From assembly GCF_910592395.1 (NCBI RefSeq), contig NC_088312.1, positions 4,464,001 to 4,528,000 on the forward strand: 64,000 nucleotides of DNA, read 5' to 3'. This DNA comes from Lineus longissimus (lineage: Eukaryota > Nemertea > Pilidiophora > Heteronemertea > Lineidae). The position numbers were made by a program, and so were the translations under genes. This document shows, in pieces, positions 36,430-49,700 of the stretch (positions are counted from its first letter, which is position 1; every line of letters begins with the position of its first letter). The notes under the pieces are model-generated. The model was not told where the DNA came from. It was given only the letters and a program-made list of their open reading frames with translations, and did no database searches.

Positions 36430-38410
36430 GTATGTCACCGTTTTTCCTCTGTCGCTCCGCACTAAACACGCAACTATGCACAATCGATACCACAAGACGT
36501 GTCGATACGCTATTAAGCGACTTAGCAAAGCAGCTGCTACGATTTTATTGCACCGATATGCGTGCAGTCGATCACTCCACATGCAAATGACAATTAAGTT
36601 AGCTCGTAGCTGAACGTGGAGTACACTCGCTGCTGCTGCCGACGGTCTCTCCGTGTGCATTTGCCCAATGTCACAAAAAGACCGATGATATCCGCGCAGA
36701 GTTCAGTCTTTCATCATGGCTTTGTCATCATTAAGTGCGTTTGTTTATGCGATTCGTTCCTAATTATTGATTTAATATTTTTGGTGTGTGCATGATAACT
36801 GCTATTTTCATTCCATTTATCAAATGATAAATACATGTAGGCTACGCTTTAGCACGGACCATGATGTGCATTACCCTCTTTTGACTTAATTGTACAAGGT
36901 CAGTAGATGCATGCCGTGAACACACACTTTACCATTAACCAAACGTTAGACACATTCTCGGAAGTCTTATGGTTTATGTATACCATCAAGGCTATAGTCC
37001 CCCTACGGAGAATGACAGTCATTTGTGCAAGAAATGAATATTTGTCACGCATCTTATAAAGCGAAACGAGTATGTATGTGTGAATCTTACTAATACCATC
37101 CATGACAGCTGTCACTAGCGGTTGATAATACTACACCAAACCCTCTTAGCGTGCAGCCTAGCTAACCGTCCCTATAAGGTAACCTGGAAATGCATTATCT
37201 TCAAATCTCCCTGGTGATGCTCTTGAAATTGCCAGAGATTGCCGGTTTTACCATCACAGTGCAGAACATGTGCACGGCACTACAGTGCAACGAACGCTGA
37301 TGAGTTGCAGTAGACGGGAAGTAGGCTGTAATTGATTAATTGAAGCTTGTGGGGTTATCAAGGACGCGTACACCGCTGATTGAGACGCGGAACGTAATGA
37401 AAGGCTTTGGGATTCGATAGACAGGGTGTCCTAAGAATAAAGACAAGGCGCGCTTTCGGTACATGATATCATTCATGGTAATCCATGCAGACCTATTCCT
37501 TACATTCAAGATTTTGCCATATTTCTTGTTGCAAAACAGGCACTTTTGCTGCAGAAGAATCATTGGGACTTTCAGGGAGACCCTATTGTCAGCTTTGTGT
37601 AAGTTGACCTACCTGGGCCGGTCTATATAGACTCCCTTTAACTGGAAGGCAAAAGAAAGAACTCTCCTGGTCGCAATTATAAAGCGGCATGTTCTTTATT
37701 CGTAAGACCACATGAAACTTGTGAGCAATGCATTGAAGTCCTTTTTTCGGAAATTCTAGATAATTACCTGGGTCTTTTGTTGTAAAGATAAAACCTGCAG
37801 CAGAGACGAGTCTTGCTTCACATACAGCAGTCTGAGACTGACTTTTACATGTAGATGGCAATAATATGAACTCTGCATGTAGTTCACCGATCTAAAACCA
37901 CTTTTGAATAATGAAAAAGGACATATTATGCGCATGGTCGTTCGCAACCATATTGTGGGTTTGTGATATCAAAGGTTTCCGACGTTACTTCCTCTTGCCG
38001 ATGTTTATGACGTCATGGTCCGGCTTGGCCTTGTTTTTGATCGATGAAAGTGGAGTATTTGAGTTTGTTAAATCACTATAAATATGTACATGTATGCTAC
38101 GTTGAATGACATGACGTACTAGGGTAACGGCATTTATGTACTGAAAGCATTTGCGTGTATAGAACATACTAATATATACATGTACCTCTTCTTTCATTCG
38201 ACACATGGTACTGACTAGGATACATGGAAGCTATTAATTTGGCGATGGTACTATAGACTGTATCTAAAGGTAATTGAACTCACGCACATGTTTTGGAAAA
38301 GAGTACGCTAATTTTCCTGATGTGTTGGAGCTCAAGCAAGTCTGAACCTTTTCTGTTGCTTCGTTCACGTCTGATTATGATGATGTGAATAGTTGAACAA
38401 TCTTGGAAAT

Positions 38411-38494
38411 AAAGGTTTTTGAGCTTTTGAAAACCCTTTAATAGTAGCTTCTCAACCAACATCGAAACGTGTTTTCAAAAGCTTAAAAACCTTT
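38411..38494. repeat. Inverted repeat with 24-bp arms
   Basis: The arms at 38411-38434 and 38471-38494 are complementary at 23 of 24 positions, around a 36-nt loop. The arm core is GTTTTCAAAAGCTTAAAAAC. A stable hairpin RNA is possible; a decayed foldback transposon is equally likely. Confidence 0.8.
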
Positions 38495-41100
38495 TTTTTC
38501 TGAGACAGCAATCCCGCAATGCAAGTGTTACGCCTATATGAATTTGATATAGGATACTGTGAGCACGTTGTAGTGGGATTTGAACACCGTTGCCATTCAT
38601 AACTAAACAATGTTATTCAGTAATATTTTATAGACATTTGAGTCATCGGTCACCGAAAACACAATACGTTATATTATTCAGTAATTGCATAGACTTGACT
38701 TTCAAGCCAAAATCATGCACAATGGTCTACTTAAATGGTCCTTGTTTAAAACGGGTTCAATTATCTCTCCTAAAAGCCCAATGACCTTTTCGTAAAGCAA
38801 AAGTAGACTCAATCACAAAGTTGCAGTTTCGGCTTTTGGAAGCGTTCTGCGGTCGATCGGCTTCTCGTCCGATTTCTAGTAATTGTTTATCAACCAGGGC
38901 GTAGCATCCTCCAACGACACATCTTCCTTGCAAACAGTTCTCCGTGCTCTTCAACATCCAAATTCAGAACAATCACGCGTATACTTGTGTACTGGATCCG
39001 ATGTAGGCGTTCTATTGTTCTTCTGTGTTTACAAGCGGCTTAGGTCTCAGATGAGTGGCAAACTGCCTGAAATTATCTCTTGATCAGATTTTGCGATATT
39101 GGATGGTTTAGAATGTGCTCTGTTTTAAATCACAAGTAACAAATTTCAATATACATTTACATGTATATAAATTACATGCAGTTCCCAATGACCGCTCCAA
39201 GTAAAATCTCTAATAATGGATACTGTACATTCTTCAGTACTGCACTGTGACATAACCTGCCTAAGTCCATTTTACACAACACTGCACAACTGAAGGGTAA
39301 TACGTATTTCATTTTTAATGCACACATTGGCAAAGACAATGAGAGTGGGTTGGGAACTTTTTCCTTTGCTGTAATAATTCGCATTACTCATTCATTGCAT
39401 CAGTAACGCTATTGCTTGCAACACTCATACCTGTCGCAGGACCACAACAATCAATCACAATGGCGTGAATAAACACCTTATTATTTCAAACACAATTTTC
39501 TAAGTATGTACAATGTATATATGAAAAATGACGCATTGAGTTTGATGGCTCGTTTTGGAGCAAGAATTTAAAAGAAAATGGCAAGTGCCTTAAAAGCAGC
39601 AGTAATTTGCAAAGAGAATTTACGATTTAAGCTGTTCTTGTAGTTATTGATCTACACATTTACATGCAATGAGTACTAGCAGAGTCTTAAAAGACTTTGC
39701 CACTAGCTACTAAATTACTAATTAGGTAAACATAGCATTTCGGCGTACCGGTTGCAACTAGTCTACATGTTAGGTACCAATTTCTTATCTAAACGAAACT
39801 TTAAAAACCAAAGGGGAGCTTAATAGATGTCACATACATGTATCACTTAATTTATGGCTGCAGTATGGCCTGGAGTTATGCACTAATCGAGGTGAAACGA
39901 AACTCTCAAAAGGATAATGATTGAGAGTTGCAAACACTCAGAGGGATTGCCCGACTGAGTGACCTAAAATGGGCGGCGTCATAAGACATGTCCGTATTTC
40001 TACCACTGCACAGCTCTTCGATCGTATATCTCCTCCGTAACAATCGGTAGGCAACTTGTTACCAGGGCATGCCAGGGAAGCAATCGAGCCTCCCCTTCGG
40101 CGCAGGTAACAATATTTGACTAATAGCCGAATGATAGGCAGCAGTCAGGAAAAACGCGGCCACAATCCGTCATCTTAACCACATTAACCGTCTTCATGGT
40201 ATACAGGGAAGGGAGTCCAACACAAGTTTTGTGATTCGTCTTACCTTAAAGGGTTTAGATGAAAAAGCACCTTTCTTTCAAAGTTTACCCCTTTTTATAT
40301 TAAACCAAGGACGCCAGCATATTATTGGGCAAATAGATTTACTTCCCGATCTTTTCCACCAGTTCTCACCAGCATGGCAACCTAACAAAGCAAACCTATA
40401 TCTTTTGTCTTCTGACAGTTTCCAACCATTGGTACTGGTGCATCGGGTCTTCAATCCTGAACCTCATGGTCTTATACTCCATTTAATCGAAGCCGGGTAT
40501 ATCTTGATAATATGCAAAAACCTTGGTGGTCAAGATACGGGTCTTCTTGCTGTGGAAGTTGTCGTCGTCCAGCTTTTTTTGGCAAACCTTTATCGTAATG
40601 CATGTTGTTAATATGAATTTTGGGGTTAAGTGCATTCCTTGCAGATCAATGAGAGTGCATATTTGTCCACAGAACCATAGGTAATAAAGTCCACCAAGGG
40701 AATGTATTTGTGTCACGAGGAGGGAACCTTGACTACTCCAGAAACTGGCTGCAGTGTATAATTACCACAGACTGTTGGAATGATATTGATCGGCTGGTGT
40801 TGAGGTCTGTATTACCGTATGAGACAAACATGTCCCGTGGTGGGACCCTGTCACCCGCTGGGAAATTAAGCCGTCCTGTCCCGAAACCGGCCGCGGCTGG
40901 TGATCTACTGCCGATAAAACATGGGCGAGAATGAATGAAACTCTAGCGTTACCGAAATAATATCTCCGTCTAGCTCAGTGTCACCTGGCTTGGGTTATTA
41001 GCGTAAAACCTGATCTCTTATAGCCGATATCACGCTTTTTGACTCCCCCCCACATCACATCATTCCCTTCTGCGGAATATGCTGACCATACGGACTGAAA

Positions 41101-41281
41101 ACCGGTGTAATGTTTTTGAGTGTTTCTATTTTTGAGTGTTTCCCCTCATTGTTTGGGAACGCTAAAAGATAGATTGACAAGTTTTTCTGTGTTTCCCCCT
41201 ATTGAAAAGTCATGGTCTCTCTAGCTGCCTATTGTTTGGAAACACTGACACATGGGAAACAACCACAGATGTTACACCGGC
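41101..41281. mobile_element. Small MITE with CCGGTGTAA termini
   Basis: The left end reads ACCGGTGTAATGTTTTTGAG and the right end GATGTTACACCGGC, so about 10-12 bp are inverted. Internal GTGTTTCC / GGAAACAC blocks are also inverted. The right half recurs in the same orientation near 58998-59095, with further traces at 30587 and 60361, so this is a dispersed family. Confidence 0.5.
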
Positions 41282-41747
41282 AATCAGTTTTTTTAGCTTT
41301 TTCCAGTATAGGCTCCAGCCGAAGGTGCATAGCAGCAAAGACACACAGATTAGCCTTAGATTCCTTCGTTGGCCAAAAGTGTATAGCAAACACAGCATAT
41401 ATTTTATATCAGCCTCAGATTCCTTCGACCACCACAAGGTAAAGACTTGATGCATAACCGTATCGCGATACTTCCTCGTTTGGACGTAGAATTTTATAGA
41501 CCTCTTCGAAGGCATTGTCCAGTGCTGCAACAGTCAGTGACCTCATTGGTTTGCCTGTCACGCTCTGTGGCGGATTAGGGGAAGTCATTTGCACAAACGA
41601 CACATTTAAGAAACGAGTTGTGGAGACGCTTAATGGGTTTGATAGAACTAATGGCATATGCCTGCAAGGGCCCTGTGCTCTCCAAAGCGTGCATAAAGGA
41701 ATTATGCTATTTCCTGCTTATATATAATCTGATCTTTCGTTTGAGAG

Positions 41748-41783
41748 GCCTTTCTGACCTTGAACTTACAAGGTCAGAAAGGC
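41748..41783. repeat. Perfect 15-bp hairpin built on nuclear-receptor-type half-sites
   Basis: GCCTTTCTGACCTTG, a 6-nt loop, then its exact complement CAAGGTCAGAAAGGC. The arms contain TGACCTTGA and CAAGGTCA, which match the extended AGGTCA half-site of NR5A/ERR-type receptors in everted arrangement. Either meaning may be chance. Confidence 0.85.
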
Positions 41784-42740
41784 AATGTTTTTATTTGTTG
41801 CTGAAAAAAACTTCATACAATGGCTTTGCCTTTAAAGACTTTCATCACGGGCTTATCCTCCAACCAGATCCATATTTCCCATCTTTTGTTTGAAGGTCAA
41901 GGTCAGTTTTGAAGTTGAAGGTCAGGCTACTTCAATGTTCATGGAGTTGCAAGGGTTGTCTCCTTGATAACTTAAGCTCCTCTAATGGCATGAGATGTCG
42001 TTTCCGCATCCTTTTCGGGCTAGTCGAACTTAATTGCTTAGGACTGATCCATGGTATCCGATCAAATGGTACAAATTGTTTGAAATCATGAAGAAAAAAA
42101 GTTGTTTATACCGAATTCCCTAAACATGCCAGGGCAGATAGATATAAATCTATTTCTTAGATAATGAAATAATTTCTTTTTTTTCAACACCCATGATAAA
42201 CATGAAATGAGCAAACGCCGGGTACAGGGTGTTATGGGCTAAATGGAAATTGCAAATGAAATTGTAATTTTAAGTCATTCTCACTGTCTGTCGATATCGA
42301 GCGTTAAATTTAAAATACAAAGTATATAAAGCAACGAAAAATCGTCAAAGTGGGTTGCATCAGTAGCTAAAGGGTTTGTCCTGTATTATAATGCTATAAA
42401 CTGAGCGGGGCTTTCGGAGGAGTACAAAATATAGTTCCGTTACAGTATATATTGTGAGTGCAAAACTTCGTAAGAACTGTCAGGAAGAACAAAGCTGGTT
42501 ATTTTATTTCATCTGCTGAGTCGGGTCCATAATAGAACAGCGATGATTCCACCTCTCAGTGTATTGTTCATCAGGCCGTTTCACCTATCAATCTTAAACT
42601 ACTACGTAAAAACACATTAACCTCCGTATTCACGATATTTATTATCTGATAATGTGGGGTAAAAAGATTTCTTTATTCTGATCGAGTGTTAAGTTGGAAC
42701 AACCGCTTACATTGAACCGATCGACGATGTGTCGCTTTAA

Positions 42741-42994
42741 ATGCTCACTATGGTTAAGATGAAACCAGACGAATCCATCCTCCAGGACAACCTGACAGAA
42801 GACAGAGAAGAAATCCTTACAAGAAGCGAGGTCGAAACCGCAATCCGCACAAAGACCATCTTGCAAGGTATAGTGCCTGGAGGGAGGAGACGAGGAAAAC
42901 TTGGCAGGACAAATTCAAGGACCGGTCAGGCCTACCGACATCACGATTGATCCTGGAAGCTGAAAACAGAGCGTCCTGGACACGTATCAAATGA
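42741..42994 (+). mobile_element. Non-LTR retrotransposon (LINE) 3' ORF relic
   Basis: The translation KTILQGIVPGGRRRGK, then after a one-base frame change WQDKFKDRSGLPTSRLILEA and WTRIK-stop, matches the conserved C-terminal tail of LINE endonuclease/reverse-transcriptase ORFs (GGRRRGR..W.DNI..WTGL...). Only the last ~85 codons remain, the usual result of 5' truncation. Confidence 0.65.
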
Positions 42995-44222
42995 AGAGAA
43001 GAGCAGCTCCAATCTACTTACTCTTTAACATTTCGCCAACATCGAAAGATGCACCTTGCGGAAACTAAACAGCATTACCAATCAGCTGGTGGAAGATGAC
43101 GGATGCTATCTGAAACGTTCAATCTCCAACATTCTTGGCCTAGCATTTCAATTATGTGATAATTCAGTAATTAAACCCGTCACGAAGAAAGGATCCGATT
43201 CACACAATGATAACAGAACCTTCGCTCATTGACATATTCATGTTTCTGTTTAAAAACCCGAAATTACCAATTTCAGCCTTGTGTTCGAGGATGTGATCGA
43301 CCTTGGTGAGTAACAACGGCGACTACTTTAGGCCATGCAGGCATGCACTTGAGACTACTTTATGGAATCTTTCTTCGGATCAGTAATCCTCTATTCCATC
43401 CACAAGTGAAGATGATTTAAATTCTTCCCGTGTATTGACATTCATTGAAGTCAAATTATCTTTTCTAGCTTCCTCCCGAAGGTTTGATGGTAACCATAGA
43501 AACTAATAGATAAAATATTTACACTTTTCAAGACGAAAGTAGTTCGTCTTCATCAAATCGTGGTTTGGGTAGATTTGATCACTCCTTGAAGCCTGGCATA
43601 ACCCGGTAAACGCGTTCAGTCCCACCTTTGACTATTGTCAAATTTGCATGTTGGTTGTGCACTGGTCACGTTTACCATTTTGTATAAAGGAAACTGTATT
43701 TTCTCTCGTTTACATATGTATGGAAGTTGGTTATAGTCTGTGCGACTTCAATGAAGTTGTCCGCCAAATTCGATTCCTGAACCACTCTTTTCGCCTAGCA
43801 GACAGGGCTAACCAAGGTCAAGATGTTACTGACAATTGTGGATTAAAGCAAAGCACACGGAAACGAATGGTCTTGCCGTCCCAGTGTAGCATTTAAACCC
43901 GTGCCTGCGAATTGACAACCTACTAAATGTCACTAGCATGTGCCTCAATTATGGCAAGCGAGTGTGTCTGACAGCTAGATATTACCTTTTTTAGTCTGAA
44001 ACTCAAAATCGACTTAATTTGGATGGAGCTTCAAGCAGGCAATCCTGCTATGCTTATTTTTCCTATAACGCAGAGGCTGCAGTTTCTGAGCGAGGAAACG
44101 AGGAATATGTAGAGAAGTTGTCGATGGTCGTCAATGAAATACTAATGATGCCACGACGTCATAAGAAATAAGGGGCTGAAGAAGCTGGTATAAGCTATTT
44201 CAATTTCTGCCCGGCATCATCA

Positions 44223-44492
44223 AATGAAAACGGCATTGTTGTTCACATGTTTACCGGTACTTCTTTTCAATCTGTTTGCGTTGTCGGTCATCAACAATGG
44301 AAACGGCATTGTGGTTCACATGTTTACCTGTACTTCTAATCAATCTGTTTGCGTTGTCGGTCATCAACAATGAAAACAGCATTGTTGTTCACATGTTTAC
44401 CTGTACTTCTTATCAATCTGTTTGCGTTGTCCGTCATTAAACATGGAAACAGTATTGTTGTTCACATGTTTACTTCTTATCAGACTTTCTCC
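44223..44492. repeat. 73-bp tandem repeat, about 3.6 copies
   Basis: The landmark GTTCACATGTTTAC recurs at 44241, 44314, 44387 and 44460, exactly 73 bp apart. Each unit also contains CAATCTGTTTGCGTTGTC. Copies are 90% or more alike. Confidence 0.95.
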
Positions 44493-45786
44493 TTTGTAAG
44501 AGTTTTTATTTCAATCATATACATAAATGAACAATTAGCCTTTGTCCCTGTTCAAGAACAGCAATAAAGCCCTTAAATCACCCTTTACCACTGCGAAGAC
44601 GTGCCCCCAACCACCGGGGTTAATCCGAAGTAACGTACGGATTACTCGCAAGCTTTAACAACTCTCAGCGAACGCCGGGTCGATGCCTCGATAATAACAT
44701 ATCAATGTCATCAGGATCACTCCGTCTGCCTCAAGACAATCTATGAATACTTAAAAGGTAACTGCGACACGTGGGGAGGTCGCCTCTTTCATTAGTCCAG
44801 GCTTATCTGTCTGAATAAGAAGTAATGCACTGAAATGTCAAATTCTTAAAACTCGCCTTGTTTATTTTCTTGCAATTTATCACACTTTGCAAGAGCAACT
44901 GTTTTCTTGACACTTCGAAGAACACCTCGCAGGAAGACACACCAGGGTCTTTTCTTTCAGGGTCTATTCCTTCTCTAAGAACTAAACTAGACATTCTGGT
45001 ACCGATGCAACCCAAAATTCACCCAACAGCTTAGAAAGCCGTAACAACATTTGTTGGAATGTGGTTGAACAATCTTGTACCAATTGGTCCATAATTCGGC
45101 TGACGGCTCTCATGTCAAAGCAGCCGTTGTAGGAATCTGGTACCGATATCGGCCGGGCGCACGATTCACCTAACGGCCGTTAAGCCTTAGCCATCAGTGT
45201 AGGATTTGTGGTTTAACTATCTGGCCAATAACTATCCAGCGAACGGCTCTCAGTCCATAGCCTCAGTAGGACAATGTAATAATTGTAACGGAACAACCCG
45301 GTACCGATATTTGCCAAATTCACCAAACAGCCCCCTCAGTCTGACCAATGACACGACCATTGATTCTTGTCTCGGTCGATATCCAGGCAAGAGTCTCCCT
45401 CCATTTACATGATATTGGTATTGATAGAATGGCCAGAAGTGAGAGCTAGCACAAATACAGTCAACACTGGCTTCACCTTGAGGTCGCTTGCCACCCAGAT
45501 ACGGGTTGTCGTGCTGAGTAAGACGGTCCTTGTCCCCACAGATTAGACGTGAGCTGGCGTGCTTTGTGAAAGAATACAATTGGCAAGAGTTCGCCGAATA
45601 TTAAGTGATGAACCGATCAAGAAAGATTCTTAACAGTGTGCAGCGTTTTGAATTGAAACCGATAGTAGCAGCCGCAACGAATGAACTCTTATTCGATTTT
45701 GAATTGGCAACGGTTCCAAGCAGTGGCTTTCACTTAACCAATAGCCTTTTCAGAAAGATATGACCTTGAATGTTGAAAAGATCAAA

Positions 45787-45846
45787 CTCTTCAAGGGTTC
45801 CAACATTGATGATGACCCATTTCTTGACGAAAAAGGAGTCACGACC
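45787..45846 (+). repeat. Dispersed repeat, copy A
   Basis: This 60-bp segment (CTCTTCAAGGGTTCC to AAAAAGGAGTCACGACC) matches 63059-63118 at roughly 50 of 60 positions, in the same orientation 17 kb apart. It is probably part of an uncharacterised interspersed element. Confidence 0.8.
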
Positions 45847-46572
45847 AGCGGTATTATTCAGTAGCCTGACAATTGAATTGAATGTTCTCACCAATTCTTG
45901 TAATAAAATATTCAAAATGCTAAATTTTCGTCCTGTCGAGACTGCCTAACACACGAATGTCAGTTTTTCTGTTTCATATTCAACAGCCAAGACAAACACA
46001 CAAAAATGTTGGCAGTCTTTGTCCCATCAAGTTATTTTCCGGTAATCCTTACTGACTTTCCTGGAAAGACACGCAATACATCCTATGATATACATGTATC
46101 GCCCTTTGAGCCTACTCTTTATTCACTGTTATACGGGCAATTGTCTTTTTGACAGGAACATGCCATGCACAGCAGCCAGACTAGCCTACTTTGACCAGTT
46201 TAATCATGTAGAAGACAATGGTTCAATCAGAGTCTTATTTGAAATACTCTGGTTCAAATCAAGAAATGGATATTTGCCAGTGATCGTGAAAAGAGAGACT
46301 TTATTACTTTCATTCGAATAATCGAGTTGTGGGTGTATTTATTGTGCAGCAGCATCATAGACATAGCAATGACTGATATTTGCATGAATATTATTGCTAA
46401 AGTAATCATCAGAATTGCAATTAGATTGAACAATCGATGACATTACAGTGCCAATTTCACGCCATGTTTGATGACATAATAATTATACGATGGCCAACTT
46501 CGAACGCTTTTCTGATGTGATACTGGCACATGTAATTGCCATTTTGTAGACATATTTGGAAAAAACCTCAGC

Positions 46573-46712
46573 GCTGCCTTCTGGTTGGTGCGGAGGCGGA
46601 TTATGATGACCTGCTGTCTTCTGGTTTGTTCGGAGGTGGAATATGATGACCTGCTGCCTTCTGGTTGGTTCGGAGGCAAATTATGATGACCAGCAGTCAT
46701 CTGGTCGGATCG
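46573..46712. repeat. 40-bp tandem repeat, about 3.5 copies
   Basis: CTTCTGGTTGGT-CGGAGG-ATTATGATGACC units recur with CTGG at 46581, 46621, 46661 and 46701. This is a minisatellite without coding meaning. Confidence 0.93.
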
Positions 46713-49700
46713 CAGTCGTTGCCGGTTTTATCACATCCGGGGAGGTCAACACGGATACGGAACCAACCAGCTTTGGATTAGCGAAATATGTTTATGAAAT
46801 AAACGGCAAAGGCACACTGTTCGTCCAGACGACATGGCCTGCTTAAAGGTCAATGGCCGACAGTGTCCTCCACTATCCTTTAGGCATGTTATGTTATTGG
46901 GACAGTATCTTTATCTAAATGTCGCATTGCTTCAAGCTATACAACTGTACTCAACAGCGGACAAAGGCCTTATTGAACTGCAAGTCTGCGTCAGACAGAA
47001 GAACTACTTCAAAGGAGCCTAATGTCTCCTCCGGTGTCCTTTCCTGCATCATCTCTTGGTTTTACTAACATGTCGAAAACTCATGCATTCTTGATGACGA
47101 GTCATCTCGCAGGTTTGAATAAATTTGGTTTCATCCCCCCTTTACCCAGGATATCTATACCTTACCATATACCAGCATGAATACCGTTGTTGTCCCCGTT
47201 CGATTTGTATTCTATTTAATTAAATGAGGTTCTTCTGGGATTTTAACCATGCTATCGTCGTGTCTCGGCAATGTTCGATACTGCTGATATCTCTTAATCC
47301 GCAATCAATTATTTTTGCCTGTCTGCAGTTATCAACTTCTGTCAATCGTAATGTATCTGAACAACTCTATTCGCCATCACACTTGTTTGTCTAGTAGTGG
47401 AGGGGATTTTTTATCAAGGACAAATGTTGGTACTATTCTAAACAAACGGATAGAAGAGAGGAAAGACAATGCATAAGAATAGTTCCACAACACCAAGTGG
47501 ATGTCAATAAAGGTTTTCATTGGGGCAAGGCAGAGTATGAAAACGTACTATAGCAACAATCATCATGAAAATGGCAAGCTGCATTACTTTTAAAACAGAT
47601 TCTGATATATTTCGATAGATGTTGATCACTGCAAAAAATTCCAGAAGATTTCGATGCAATCAGGTGGCGTTGATTTCTTTGATTCGTCGATATTTTTCTG
47701 ATGGCTTTGCTATGTCAGGAAAATTAGCAGATAAAATGAGATGATGAACAATATCACAGTATTGACATCCATGTTTATAAGCAGGGGTTACGTTTAAAAT
47801 GCAGACCCGTTGTGTAACAGTGCGGAAGGTTCCGTCGTCGCGACTATTTTTACCAGTCTCTCAGTTAATCCATATCATGCGCTGTATCCGTCGTGCTCAG
47901 CATGGCCTGAAAGGAGAAAACTGTCCGGAAGATTACGAAGAAAGGACTGGTAATTGGACTGGACTGCTGCAAAGGCTGCTGGCTAATATTGCTCTTAGTG
48001 GCCAGTCTGTCTAAAGAGATCGACTTCTTCCTCGTGGCTGATCTACTCCGTACAACGGAGTTTCTACCTTTTATCAGAAGGAATATGACTTCTGACCCAC
48101 TAGACTTTTCTAAGCCATTTCGCTATTATTTTTTATGATATTAAGACTGCCACCAAAGACCATCGGTAGTACGCCACGTAGTTTACTTTTCTTATCATTG
48201 AGGTGCAACTAGGGTACAAAAATAGCATCAGAATACCAATCAGTCAATCTGTGAGACATCCTCATTCACGTGCTTCCCCGACTTGCATGGCTTGTATGTT
48301 GGTTGTCGCCAAGTGAAGATTACCTTGTTCTCATGTGACATGCAGTCAAACATATCCTTAATGTCTGACTGTTGTTCAGGGATGCTTAGACCGATTTCTA
48401 GAAGAACATTCCGAGACAAACTCCACCATTCATAGCTCTGAATGTCATGCGGGTAGCTATCTCATGATCTACAAAGCCTTGTCTCCGTGTCTCGTCTACC
48501 GCCCTTCCGCACCTCCCGTTGCTTAAGTAATTTACGGCGATGACGGTAACTGGTTATACATGTAGTAGGCTAATCATGATGATATGCTAAACGTCACGGA
48601 ACATTCACGACACGAAGTGGTGGGCTGGAAGTAGTTACTTCTTCATTGAACGGTCCTGGCTGGTTTGGTCAGTTGTGGTCTGAAGGCCGTAAAACCTCAG
48701 CATGGGACAGCGGGTAATGCATCTATCACTAATATGATTTAGAAAGATTGGGTGCGGGGGTGTGAATGGGCGTTTTGAGGCAATGGAACATCTCATAAAA
48801 GGCGCTATGAATTGGCAATTACATTGGTATGATTCTGTCAAAGGTAAAGCCGATGGGTTGATTTGCCTGAAAGCTATATTGACTACTAATGCAGTACTGT
48901 ATCTAAAATAGATACATGATATGGCATGTATGGTGTAGCTTTGAATGGCTACTTTTAAAACCACAGAAAAATCTGTCAGCTTGTCAGAGCGTGGTCAATC
49001 AGATCTACCTGTACATGTATAACCAGTCCTGAACGTTCCTTAAACTGTCGCTGCGTTCTTCTGGCTTCATCAAAAACCTTGAGCTGGCTACAACAGTACC
49101 TGCATTACGGGCTTTCGTCCACAGTTAGCATGTGTCTAGTGTTGTGTTTCTCCATCGCGTATCACGCACAAACCTTTTGTAGGTCGGCCACGGGTTGTGA
49201 AATCGGACAGACGCGAAACGCTAAAATGGAGGAAAACCTATACTCTGTCTGGCTTTCCACTTTGGAGATGTCTTGAAATTCTTAAGCGAGTATGATGAAA
49301 ACGAAAGTAATCTACTGCTTCAGCTCAGCGTCGCTACGTCTGTATTACTTATGACCCTTCAAAGTTCAGCTTGCTATTGAAACGAACAGGTTGCCTTTCG
49401 CATGCCCACACCACAGACATTATGTCACTAGGTGAGACAAGTTGGCATTTTCCCCTCCGAAAACTGTCATCTCCTGTTAGGGTTGGACCCATAGCGTAAA
49501 TAGCGTAAAGGTTAGATCCTGCAAGGGATAGGCAATATTATTGGTATGTGGGAACAACTTTTTTACCATTCCTTGGGGTGGTTTTTAAATATGCCAACCC
49601 TGCCAACCCTGAAGATTCTCTACATCGGCACTAGGGGGGAATATTTCTGTTACAGGTGGTGCGGTGAGCGAAGTATTGTTTACAAAGATACATGAACGAA

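Noticed and set aside
36232-36660. 142-codon minus-strand ORF
   Set aside because: It overlaps the signal-peptide exon antisense and shows no family or splice support.
40231-40611. 126-codon plus-strand ORF (and overlapping minus-strand ORF at 40483-40716)
   Set aside because: It begins at a GTG, not ATG, has no recognised family or splice pattern, and both strands are open, which suggests chance or decayed repeat sequence.
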